37,337 nt of DNA from Candidatus Cloacimonadota bacterium. Its GTDB lineage: Bacteria > Cloacimonadota > Cloacimonadia > JGIOTU-2. The position numbers and the translations under genes were made by a program. Positions within the stretch are counted from its first letter, which is position 1, and each line of letters opens with the position of its first letter. The DNA lies in NCBI GenBank assembly GCA_034722995.1, contig JAYEOL010000059.1:1-37337 (forward strand). The letters run 5' to 3'. Shown piece by piece: positions 15,619-24,464 of the stretch. The notes beneath the pieces are model-generated. The model worked only from the letters and a program-made list of their open reading frames with translations. It was not told the origin of the DNA and did no database searches.

Positions 15619-15652
15619 AACAAGTTACATCCCTTTCAGTCATTGCTACTTA

Positions 15653-15817
15653 AGTCTTACTGTCTGGACTTACCTTGAAACGAAGTTTAAGGTGAGAACA
15701 GACAAATTTTCTTTATCATCTTCGCAGTTCTCGGCTCAAACTTACTCCGTTCTCTTCGAGCCAAGTCCTGCTGTCTGGACTTATCCCGCAACGAAGTGCG
15801 GGATGAGAACAGACAAA
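15653..15817. repeat. Two hairpin repeats with compensatory stems
   Basis: Copies at 15653-15706 and 15763-15817 share the frame AGTCyTrCTGTCTGGACTTAyC ... GAGAACAGACAAA. In both, GTCTG pairs with CAGAC. The inner stems differ but remain paired: ACCTTgAAAC-GAA-GTTTAAGGT in the first, ATCCCGCA-ACGAAG-TGCGGGAT in the second. Between them a third hairpin is possible (GGCTC with GAGCC, about 15733-15762). This covers most of the gene-free stretch 15619-15937; no gene is seen in the remainder. Confidence 0.75.
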
Positions 15818-15937
15818 ATACACATTTCGCAATCCTAAACTTATGTGTCAGAAAAAAAGGAAATTCCTGTGCAATTAAATTATTTATCCCTTTTAGTGGG
15901 ACTTTTCTTCTTCCTTAGACTGTGTAATTTCCTCTTT

Positions 15938-16255
15938 TTATTCTTCCTTTTTGGGTTTTTGTTTTGCAGATAATTTAAGTTCTTCTATGGTCTTTTTAGC
16001 CATTTCATTCTTTTTATTAATGTCCTCTATCTCTTTAAAAATATCTGCAAGGAATGAATCTTTTGAAAATTCATCTTTCTTAGAAAAGATGTATTCTCCG
16101 ATTTCCTGGTAGCAGGAATTAATTGCTGATTTTCTAGTTGCTATTTCAAGTTTCAATTTTGAAATATTCGCAACATGCTCAGCTTTCCCAGCCACTTTAG
16201 AAAGGACACTACTAACTTCACCTTTCACCTTATCAAACATTTGCTTTGTTTCCAT
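15938..16255 (-). CDS. Small coiled-coil protein
   Basis: A 105-residue, charged, mostly helical protein without signal peptide. The N-terminal part (MFDKVKGEVSSVLSKVAGKAEHV) is amphipathic, and residues about 25-95 have heptad-like leucine/isoleucine spacing suggesting a coiled coil. It ends in a basic-acidic tail (KQKPKKEE). The ATG at 16255 follows GGAGG by 6 bases; the longer open frame upstream is not needed. It is divergent from the giant protease gene. I do not recognise a family. Confidence 0.75.
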   Translation of the reverse strand: METKQMFDKVKGEVSSVLSKVAGKAEHVANISKLKLEIATRKSAINSCYQEIGEYIFSKKDEFSKDSFLADIFKEIEDINKKNEMAKKTIEELKLSAKQKPKKEE

Positions 16256-16427
16256 TATTACCTCCAACCAAAAAATAAATAACAACCCTGATATGTCAAT
16301 TAATTTAGTACACTTTACATCAAAAAAAATTTTCAAAAATATTTCTCTTGACAAATAAAATCTTAAGCAAATTTTTTAATCAAATTTTTTTGAATAAAAA
16401 TAAATTAAATAAAAAATGGAGGAAACA

Positions 16428-19400
16428 ATGCAAAAATCAACATTTAAAAATTGGTCTATACTGTTATTGTTGTTCTTTTCAACAATTTCTTTTCTGTTTG
16501 CTAAAGAATTGAATATTAATCTTATTAACGATGAAAACAGAATCACAGTAACTGAAAACACCTATGAAAAGTTGAGTATATCTTACTGTTTCTCACAAAT
16601 CAAAAGCTTTGAAGTTCAAACTAAAAAAGGTGTGTTTAATGAAATTATTATTCCCAATACCTATTATATTGGTGAAATTGGCACACCAAAACTTCCTGCT
16701 TCAAAAAAACTTATTGAAATACCTTTTGGTGCAGAGGTATCTGTAAATGTAAAAAGTTATACAATAACTGAATACAAACTAAGTGATTATGGTATTACAA
16801 ATCCAATAATACCTGTTCAACCTTCTTTGCCCAAAAATATTGACCCAACCACTGTTGAGTTTGAATACAACGAAGATTCATATAATCAAGATGCTTTTAC
16901 TGAGCATGAATTAGCAACCGTTGAAATTTTGGGTGTGCTGCGTGGTGTTCGTCTTGCTCGTATTGATGTCTGCCCTGTTCGTTACAATCCAGTTACCGGA
17001 GTAATTCAGGTTTATAACGATATTGAAGTTGATGTAAATCTTACAGATAGTGACAGAGGGTTAACTGAATATATCAAAGCATCTACCTACTCACCTTATT
17101 TTGAATCAGTTTACGAAAGAATAATTAATTATAGACAACACGGATATCCTGCTCATCCTGATTTAACAACATATCCTGTAAAATATTTAATTGTATCTGA
17201 CAGAATGTTTGAAACACAATTACAACCCTTTATTGAATGGAAAACACAAAAAGGTTTTACTGTTATTGTTGCATATACTGATACACTTGGTTCTTCAGCT
17301 GCTAATATTCAAACTTGGATTCATGCACAATATAATGCTGGGACACCAACAGACCCAGCACCAAGCTTTGTCCTGCTTGTAGGAGATACAGGTCAAATTC
17401 CAGCTTCAGCAACAGGCTCTGCAACCTATAAAGTAACTGATTTATATTATTGTAGTGTTGATGGCGATTATTTCCCGGAAATGTATTATGGAAGGTTTTC
17501 TGCTACAAATACCACACAAGCACAAACTCAGGTAAATCGGACACTTTATTATGAGAAATATGAATTTGCCGACCCATCATATTTAGATGATGTAACATTA
17601 ATTGCAGGGGCAGATGGTTACTGGAATCCTGCTGTAGGTCAGCCAACAATAATTTATGGAACTAACAATTATTTCAATGCAGCGTATGGATTTGATGAAG
17701 TGCATGCGTATCTTACAAGTTATGCAGGATGCTATGCTACTATTGACGATGGAATTTGTATGATAAATTATACTGCTCACGGTGGTCAAACATCCTGGGG
17801 TAATCCTAATATGAACCAAACAATGGTAAATAATTTAACAAATGTAGGTAAGTATCCACTTGCAATTGGAAATTGTTGTCTTGCATGTGATTTTGGCTAT
17901 TCAGAATGTTTTGGTGAAACATGGGCTAGAGCCACTCACAACACAACTGGCGAACCTACTGGTTCAATCGGTTATATTGGTTCTGCACCCTCTTCATACT
18001 GGTTTGAGGATTTTTATTGGGCTGTAGGTGCATTCCCAATTGAAGGGAATAATAATGGCTATGTTCCTCCTTATGATTCAACTTCATGGGGAGCTTATGA
18101 TGCTCCATTTGTTACAGATTATGTGACACAAGATGCTTTAATCTTTGTTGGTAACCTTGCTGTTACTGAAGCTCATACTCAAGGCTATCCTACTCATGTT
18201 AGTGCGGGTCCAATCTACTACTGGCAAGCATACAATTTGCTTGGTGACCCATCCGTTGTAGTATATATGACTCAAGGTGAAGTTAATGATGTAAGTTTCG
18301 CTGGTTTATTGCCAATCGGTTCAACAAGCTTTACAGTTGAGGCAGAACCGGGTTCTTATGTTGGAATTTCAATGAATGGGGTTTTACATGGTGCTGCTTT
18401 AGTTGATGAATCCGGTAGTGTTGATGTCCCAATTATACCGTTCACTACAGCTGGAACAGCAGATATTGTGGTAACTAAACCTCAATATCAACCAGTTATG
18501 GAAACTGTTGTAGTTGCAACACCAGCAGTGGTTATAATTGACCCAACCTCCATTCCAATAGATACTCTAACCGATGTAACAATCTCTGTTTATGAAGAAG
18601 ATGGCACTACACCTATTCCAGATGTCAATATTGAAATTTCAGGGTTAGGAGCATTTGGCACTTTAGAAGGTATTACTGATACAAGTGGTATTTGCGTTCT
18701 AAATTTTGGTGGCCATTATGGCGGAACACAGGTACTCAATTTAAGAGGATGGCGAGAAGGTGATGGTTACAACCTATTTGAAGAATCTATGGAAGTAACA
18801 GGAGGTTTAGACCTTACTAATCCAGACATCTGGATTACAACAACATTCGGGCTATCTGATACCTTTGGACTGAATATGCCTGGAACAGCTCATTTTACAC
18901 AAGATGAAACTGATTGCGATTATACTATCTATGTTGTTGATGCAGATACATTTATTACAGAAACCATAAATGATTCAATAACTTATACACCTGCAACTCT
19001 TACAGATATTTATGGATATATAACTAAAACTGATTATAATGTTTATTCCGAACTCTTTACTACAATAGAAGTGTATGGCACAGTCTCAGGTATAGTAACA
19101 GAGAGTGAGAATGGAGACCCTGTTTCTAATATTGAGGTTAAATTCTATGAACAAGGTGCTGACCCAACAACTGATGACCCATTATTCACTGATATAACTA
19201 ATGTTAATGGATTCTATGAAATTACCGAGGACCAACCTGTTGATTATTATGATATCTATATTAATGAATGGGGATTCAATCCTTATGAAGAGTTAAACTA
19301 CTTCCTTGGTTATGGCACTAATTCTCATGATATTGTTATTGACCCTGTTGAAACTGCTGTAGTTCACGGAAGAATTTATGATGAAAACGGAGCTGTTAGC

Positions 19401-20471
19401 AATACTACCATAACCTATTACCGCTCTGATAATGGTGAACCATATGATACTGTATATGTGTCAATGTCAGGAAGATACAGCACATGCTTGCCTTATTTCA
19501 CTTATGATGTTTATGTAAGTGCTCCTGAACATGTTCCTTTTAGAGGTTCCATTACTATTGATAGTGATCTTACTGTTGATTATAGCTTAGGTTTAGCAGC
19601 TTTATTCAGTGACTTTGAAGATAATGATGGAGACTTTTCTCCCACTCCCTCAACTGATGCATGGGAATGGGGTGAACCCACTGCAGGAAATATTAATGCT
19701 TATTCAGGTATAAATGTATGGGCTACTAATCTTGATGGGTATTATGTAGATAATGTAGACTGGTATCTTAACTCCCCAGAATTTACTGTGCCTGATAGTG
19801 GTATATTAAATTTCTATCATTATCATAACTTTGAAGGTAGTAAAGGTGAAAAGACTCTCTATGATGGAGGAAATGTAAAAATCTCAACTAATGGTGGGAC
19901 CTCATTTAATCTTATTACTCCAGTAGGTGGTTATGATGGAACTATATCTGGTTTTAATCCAGACGAACCTGGATTTGGTGGCACAATTGATGAATGGGAG
20001 TTAGTTGAGTTTGACCTTAGTAGTTATGAAAACGATGATGTAATCTTAAGATGGCATTTTGCCTCTGATGGCTCTGTTAATAACTATTATGGCTGGTATA
20101 TTGATGATGTGCTTGTTGGTGACCCTAATAGTAGCGAACAAATAATAAATCATGTTTCTGTTAATAGTCCTCCAATAACATATAAACTTGAATTATACCA
20201 AAACTATCCTAATCCTGTTAATCCCGATATAGTCGGGACTAATATCTCTTTCTCATTGCCCAAAAACACGAAGGAAGCAGAAATAAGGATCTATAATATA
20301 AAAGGTCAGCTTGTAAAGAATTTCGAACTCCGAACTCTGAACTCTGAACTTAATAATGTTATCTGGAATGGAACAGATGATTCAGGAAAACATGTTGCTA
20401 ATGGTATCTACTTCTATAAACTTTCAATTGATAAAAAAAATATTATTAAAAAAATGATCATATTAAGATAA
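16428..20471 (+). CDS. Secreted gingipain-like C25 cysteine protease 1
   Basis: A 1347-residue exported protease. Order: signal peptide (1-25), propeptide-like region with a VNLTDSDRG-type end (about 30-220), C25 catalytic domain (about 254-615), Ig-like domains (about 620-880), a carboxypeptidase-regulatory-like domain (about 883-1050), a jelly-roll adhesin-like domain (about 1058-1236) and the FlgD-like sorting domain (about 1250-1347). The dyad appears intact: His451 in NYTAHGGQ and Cys483 in GNCCLACDF; the FGETWARATHN segment is also typical. The true start is the ATG after GGAGG (16418-16422); an ATG 12 bases upstream overlaps that site. Only 23 bases separate it from protease 2, so they are co-transcribed. 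P1 specificity cannot be read from the sequence. Confidence 0.9.
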   Translation: MQKSTFKNWSILLLLFFSTISFLFAKELNINLINDENRITVTENTYEKLSISYCFSQIKSFEVQTKKGVFNEIIIPNTYYIGEIGTPKLPASKKLIEIPFGAEVSVNVKSYTITEYKLSDYGITNPIIPVQPSLPKNIDPTTVEFEYNEDSYNQDAFTEHELATVEILGVLRGVRLARIDVCPVRYNPVTGVIQVYNDIEVDVNLTDSDRGLTEYIKASTYSPYFESVYERIINYRQHGYPAHPDLTTYPVKYLIVSDRMFETQLQPFIEWKTQKGFTVIVAYTDTLGSSAANIQTWIHAQYNAGTPTDPAPSFVLLVGDTGQIPASATGSATYKVTDLYYCSVDGDYFPEMYYGRFSATNTTQAQTQVNRTLYYEKYEFADPSYLDDVTLIAGADGYWNPAVGQPTIIYGTNNYFNAAYGFDEVHAYLTSYAGCYATIDDGICMINYTAHGGQTSWGNPNMNQTMVNNLTNVGKYPLAIGNCCLACDFGYSECFGETWARATHNTTGEPTGSIGYIGSAPSSYWFEDFYWAVGAFPIEGNNNGYVPPYDSTSWGAYDAPFVTDYVTQDALIFVGNLAVTEAHTQGYPTHVSAGPIYYWQAYNLLGDPSVVVYMTQGEVNDVSFAGLLPIGSTSFTVEAEPGSYVGISMNGVLHGAALVDESGSVDVPIIPFTTAGTADIVVTKPQYQPVMETVVVATPAVVIIDPTSIPIDTLTDVTISVYEEDGTTPIPDVNIEISGLGAFGTLEGITDTSGICVLNFGGHYGGTQVLNLRGWREGDGYNLFEESMEVTGGLDLTNPDIWITTTFGLSDTFGLNMPGTAHFTQDETDCDYTIYVVDADTFITETINDSITYTPATLTDIYGYITKTDYNVYSELFTTIEVYGTVSGIVTESENGDPVSNIEVKFYEQGADPTTDDPLFTDITNVNGFYEITEDQPVDYYDIYINEWGFNPYEELNYFLGYGTNSHDIVIDPVETAVVHGRIYDENGAVSNTTITYYRSDNGEPYDTVYVSMSGRYSTCLPYFTYDVYVSAPEHVPFRGSITIDSDLTVDYSLGLAALFSDFEDNDGDFSPTPSTDAWEWGEPTAGNINAYSGINVWATNLDGYYVDNVDWYLNSPEFTVPDSGILNFYHYHNFEGSKGEKTLYDGGNVKISTNGGTSFNLITPVGGYDGTISGFNPDEPGFGGTIDEWELVEFDLSSYENDDVILRWHFASDGSVNNYYGWYIDDVLVGDPNSSEQIINHVSVNSPPITYKLELYQNYPNPVNPDIVGTNISFSLPKNTKEAEIRIYNIKGQLVKNFELRTLNSELNNVIWNGTDDSGKHVANGIYFYKLSIDKKNIIKKMIILR
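20222..20238 (+). repeat. In-frame palindrome TCCCGA-TATAG-TCGGGA
   Basis: It encodes PDIVG within the sorting domain of protease 1 and resembles the intergenic palindrome at 5680-5693. Confidence 0.7.
20318..20352 (+). repeat. Heptamer array GAACTCT in protease 1
   Basis: Five units: GAATTTC, GAACTCC, GAACTCT, GAACTCT, GAACTTA. Translated as FELRTLNSELN. Confidence 0.85.
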
Positions 20472-20494
20472 ACAAAAAAATATGGAGGATTAAT

Positions 20495-23400
20495 ATGAAA
20501 AAATATCTATGCCTATTAAGTGTAATATTATTCTTGTGCAGCAGTCTTTTTGCGGCTCAAGAAGAATGGATTACATTATCTAATTCTAATAGTAGTTATG
20601 CGGTAGGTGTTAATGTAGTTAGTTCAAACGAAAATCTAATTGAAATAGAATATCAATTAAATGGATTCTACAAAAAGCCTGTTGAGATTAACGGAGAAAA
20701 ATTCTCAAAAATTATTCTACCTGATGAAAGCATCTTTTTAGAAGAGGGATTACCAGAACTTCCCCGAATAAATCGCAGTATCATAATACCTGCCAAAGTA
20801 AAGATGGTTGCAAAAGCAGTTAATTATGAAATAGAAGAATTCAAAAATATCAAGATTATTCCATCCAAAGGAAATCTACTTCGTAGTGTGAATCCAGAGG
20901 ATGTTCCATATACATTTGATAATTTCTATTCAACTGATAACTGGTTCCCACAGGAGATTGTAACAACTTATGACCCTTATATCTTACGCGATGCACGAGG
21001 AATGGTTGTTGAAGTTCATCCATTTCAATATAATCCTGCACAAAAAATCCTGCGTGTATACAAAAAAATTAGAGTAAAAGTTGAAAATGTAGGATTGGAT
21101 AATATTAATATTTTAGATGTTGATTTATCAGACAAGCTCACTGCTGATAGAGAGTTCCTAACCATTTACAATCGCAGATTTATCAATTTTGACAAGGAAA
21201 GATATGACCCAATACCAGAGGTTGGTAATATGCTTATTATCACTTATGATGCTTTTCATGATGAAGTGCTTCCTTTATACGAATGGAAATTACAAAAAGG
21301 CATACCTACTGAGTTGGTAGATGTTGGCACCATTGGGAATAATTATATTGCAATTAAAAACTACATCCAACAGAAATATGATAATGAGGGTGTTACTTAT
21401 ATTTTATTAGTTGGAGATGCGGAACAGATACAACCGTATGATGATGACAAGGACCCGAAATACACACAGTTAGCTGGATATGACAGTTATCCTGATGCAT
21501 TCATAGGCAGACTTTCCGCGCAATCTATTCCACATGTTGAAACACAGGTTGAACGCTTTATCACTTATGAAAGAGACCCTCTTATTGGTGGAGATTGGTA
21601 TCATAAAGGAACTGGTGTAGCATCTGCTCAAGGTTCAGGAATAGGATGGAACGACTGGGCTGATTATGTGATGATGGGTATAATTCGTGATTCACTTTTA
21701 GCTTATACTTATTCCGATGTAGACCAAATTTATGACCCCGGGGCATCAGCAGCTCAAGTTACTGCTGCTATTAATGCTGGAAGAAGTATTACTAATTATT
21801 GTGGCCATGGTTTACCTACATCATGGAGTACAACTGGTTTTTCTAATAGTGCTGTTAATGCTCTGGTTAATGACAATATGTTGCCATTTATTATAAGTGT
21901 TGCTTGCAATAATGGACAATTTCCGGGGATGACCTGTTTTGGAGAAGCCTGGCTGCGAGCTACAAATAATACAACAGGCGAACCAACAGGGGCAATTGGC
22001 TTTTATGGCTCAACAATAGGTCAACCATGGGAACCTCCTATGCCTGCTGAATATGAAGCCAATATGCTGCTCGTACATGAAGAGAAGAACACCTACGGTG
22101 GATTATGTTTTAATGGTTCAATGTTTATGATGGATGAATGCCCAATTCCGGGTCCTGATGTATTTGAACATTGGACACTATTTGGAGACCCTTCTTTACA
22201 GGTTAGAACTAATACTCCCGAAGAAATGACTGTATCTCACTCCCCAATAATTCCCCTTGGTTCAACTACTTATGATGTAGAAGTGGTTGGTGTGGAAGGT
22301 GCATTAATTGGATTGTATATGGATGACACTCTCTATGGTTATGGCTATACTGATGAAACCGGAAATGTAACTATTACACTTCTTGAAGAATTACTTAATC
22401 CCGGAGAAATGACATTAACAGTAACTGCATATAACAAAATTCCATATATTACAACAATTGATGCTATCATTCCTGTTCAGGTTACTATTTCACCTGATAC
22501 AATAAATGTAAATGAATCAACTGAAGTAACTGTTACAGTTTTAGATAGTGATGGAATTGAGCCAGAGGTTGGAGTTAATGTTTGGGCTATGGGACTGGAT
22601 TATGAAATCGACTCTGTTGCTACCGATACAAGTGGGGTAGCAATTTTAACAATTAACTACCAATTCGGTCCAAGTTTAAGCATATTTGGACAAAGACCTG
22701 ATGATAGTTATTTATTATTTGATGAACTTCTATATGTAATTGCACTAGACCTTGCTGACCCGGATTTAGAAGTAACAACTGACTTCGGACTTACAGATGG
22801 ATTCGCTATGAATCTTCCGGGAATAATTCATGCATATTGTTCTGAAGATGAAACAACACTTTGGGCAAAATTAAATGATAATGAGTATATTTCCACAACT
22901 GAAGACACACTTGAATTTATTCCTGATGAATTAGGAACTGTATATGCTATCATTTCTAAATCTGGTTACAACTTGTATCAAGAAGAATTTCCTGTAATAA
23001 TTGCTTATGGCACAGTCTCAGGCATAGTAACAAACAGTGAGACTGGAGGCCCTGTTTCTGATATTGAGGTAAAATTCTATGAACAAGGTGCTGACCCAAC
23101 AACTGATGACCCATTATTCACTGATATAACTAATGCTTATGGATTATACGAAATTACTGAGGAGCAACCTGTTGATTATTATGATATCTATATTGATGAA
23201 TGGGGGTTCAATCCTTATGAAGAGCTAAACTACTTCCTTGGTTATGGCACTAACTCTCATGATATTGTTATTGACCCTGTTGAAACTGCTGTAGTTCACG
23301 GAAGAATTTATGATGAAAACGGAGCTGTCGGCAATACTACTATAATCTATTACCGTTCTGATAATGGTGAGCAATATACTGAGGTAAATGTTGGAATATC

Positions 23401-24400
23401 TGGAAGATATAGCGTTAGCCTTCCTTATTTCACTTATAATGTCTATGTAAGTGCTCCCGAACATGTGCCTTTTACAGGTTCTATTCCCGTTGATTGTGAC
23501 CTTACCGTTGATTATAGTTTAGGTTTAGCTGCTTTATTCTGCAACTTTGAAAATAATGATGGAGACTTTTCTCCCACTCCTCCAACTAATGCATGGGAAT
23601 GGGGTGAACCTACTGCTGGTGGTATCAATGCCTATTCTGGTGTAAATGTATGGGCTACTAATCTTGATGGGCATTATGTAGATAATGTAGACTGGTATCT
23701 TAACTCCCCAGAATTTACTGTGCCTGATAGTGGTATATTATATTTCTATCATTATCATAATTTTGAAGGCAGCAAAGGTGAGAAGACTTTCTATGATGGA
23801 GGAAATGTAAAAATCTCAACTAATGGCGGAGCCTCATTTAATCTTATTACTCCAGAAGGTGGTTATGATGGAACTATATCTGCACTTGGACAGTTAGGTT
23901 TTGGCAGCTCAATTGATGAATGGGAATTAGTAGAGTTTGACCTTAGTAATTATGAAAATGATGATGTAATTTTAAGATGGCACTTCGCCTCTGATTATTC
24001 TCAACACCAATATTATGGCTGGTATATTGATGATGTGCTTGTTGGTGACCCTAATAGTAGCGAACAGTTTATTCATCCTCATGTTTCTGTTAGTAATACT
24101 CCAATAACATATAAGCTTGAACTATATCAAAACTATCCTAATCCTGTTAATCCCGATATAGTCGGGACTAATATCTCTTTCTCATTACCAAAAAACACAA
24201 ATAATATTGAACTAAAAATATACAATATCAAAGGACAGCTTGTAAAGAATTTTGAACTCCGAACTCTGAATTCTGAACTTAATAATGTCGTCTGGGATGG
24301 AAGTGATAAGAATGGAAAGAGAGTTGCATCAGGATTGTATTTCTATAAAATCTCTGCTGGGAATGAAACAATTGTTAAGAAAATGTTGTTAATGAAATAA
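20495..24400 (+). CDS. Secreted gingipain-like C25 cysteine protease 2
   Basis: A 1301-residue paralogue of protease 1. Signal peptide MKKYLCLLSVILFLCSSLFA, propeptide region to about 235, C25 domain about 244-570 with His438 in NYCGHGLPT and Cys471 in SVACNNGQF, the latter very close to the gingipain ACVNGDF pattern. Ig-like domains follow (about 575-830), then the same regulatory-like domain, jelly-roll domain and sorting domain as in protease 1, nearly identical at DNA level from about 23007 on. GGAGG lies about 8 bases upstream of the ATG. The catalytic halves of the two proteases are far more diverged than their C-terminal halves. Confidence 0.92.
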   Translation: MKKYLCLLSVILFLCSSLFAAQEEWITLSNSNSSYAVGVNVVSSNENLIEIEYQLNGFYKKPVEINGEKFSKIILPDESIFLEEGLPELPRINRSIIIPAKVKMVAKAVNYEIEEFKNIKIIPSKGNLLRSVNPEDVPYTFDNFYSTDNWFPQEIVTTYDPYILRDARGMVVEVHPFQYNPAQKILRVYKKIRVKVENVGLDNINILDVDLSDKLTADREFLTIYNRRFINFDKERYDPIPEVGNMLIITYDAFHDEVLPLYEWKLQKGIPTELVDVGTIGNNYIAIKNYIQQKYDNEGVTYILLVGDAEQIQPYDDDKDPKYTQLAGYDSYPDAFIGRLSAQSIPHVETQVERFITYERDPLIGGDWYHKGTGVASAQGSGIGWNDWADYVMMGIIRDSLLAYTYSDVDQIYDPGASAAQVTAAINAGRSITNYCGHGLPTSWSTTGFSNSAVNALVNDNMLPFIISVACNNGQFPGMTCFGEAWLRATNNTTGEPTGAIGFYGSTIGQPWEPPMPAEYEANMLLVHEEKNTYGGLCFNGSMFMMDECPIPGPDVFEHWTLFGDPSLQVRTNTPEEMTVSHSPIIPLGSTTYDVEVVGVEGALIGLYMDDTLYGYGYTDETGNVTITLLEELLNPGEMTLTVTAYNKIPYITTIDAIIPVQVTISPDTINVNESTEVTVTVLDSDGIEPEVGVNVWAMGLDYEIDSVATDTSGVAILTINYQFGPSLSIFGQRPDDSYLLFDELLYVIALDLADPDLEVTTDFGLTDGFAMNLPGIIHAYCSEDETTLWAKLNDNEYISTTEDTLEFIPDELGTVYAIISKSGYNLYQEEFPVIIAYGTVSGIVTNSETGGPVSDIEVKFYEQGADPTTDDPLFTDITNAYGLYEITEEQPVDYYDIYIDEWGFNPYEELNYFLGYGTNSHDIVIDPVETAVVHGRIYDENGAVGNTTIIYYRSDNGEQYTEVNVGISGRYSVSLPYFTYNVYVSAPEHVPFTGSIPVDCDLTVDYSLGLAALFCNFENNDGDFSPTPPTNAWEWGEPTAGGINAYSGVNVWATNLDGHYVDNVDWYLNSPEFTVPDSGILYFYHYHNFEGSKGEKTFYDGGNVKISTNGGASFNLITPEGGYDGTISALGQLGFGSSIDEWELVEFDLSNYENDDVILRWHFASDYSQHQYYGWYIDDVLVGDPNSSEQFIHPHVSVSNTPITYKLELYQNYPNPVNPDIVGTNISFSLPKNTNNIELKIYNIKGQLVKNFELRTLNSELNNVVWDGSDKNGKRVASGLYFYKISAGNETIVKKMLLMK
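24151..24167 (+). repeat. In-frame palindrome TCCCGA-TATAG-TCGGGA
   Basis: Second coding copy, identical to that at 20222, in the sorting domain of protease 2. Confidence 0.7.
24247..24281 (+). repeat. Heptamer array GAACTCT in protease 2
   Basis: Five units: GAATTTT, GAACTCC, GAACTCT, GAATTCT, GAACTTA. Same loop as in protease 1. Confidence 0.85.
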
Positions 24401-24410
24401 AGGATAAACA

Positions 24411-24446
24411 AACCTTGCGAAGGTTTACTGAAACCTTCGCAAGGTT
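24411..24446. repeat. 16-bp perfect inverted repeat made of two smaller palindromes
   Basis: AACCTTGCGAAGGTTT and AAACCTTCGCAAGGTT are exact complements around ACTG. Each arm is itself palindromic (AACCTT-GCG-AAGGTT and AACCTT-CGC-AAGGTT). It fills most of the space between protease 2 and the beta-helix gene and could act as terminator, attenuator or dispersed element. Confidence 0.8.
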
Positions 24447-24464
24447 AAATTTTACAAAGTTTTT

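Noticed and set aside
15653-15817. CRISPR-like direct repeats
   Set aside because: Only two copies, each a self-contained hairpin with changing stems, and no spacers of even length or cas genes.
16348-16427. Promoter for protease 1 from TTGACA at 16348
   Set aside because: No acceptable -10 hexamer at 15-19 bases; the AT-rich context gives chance matches.
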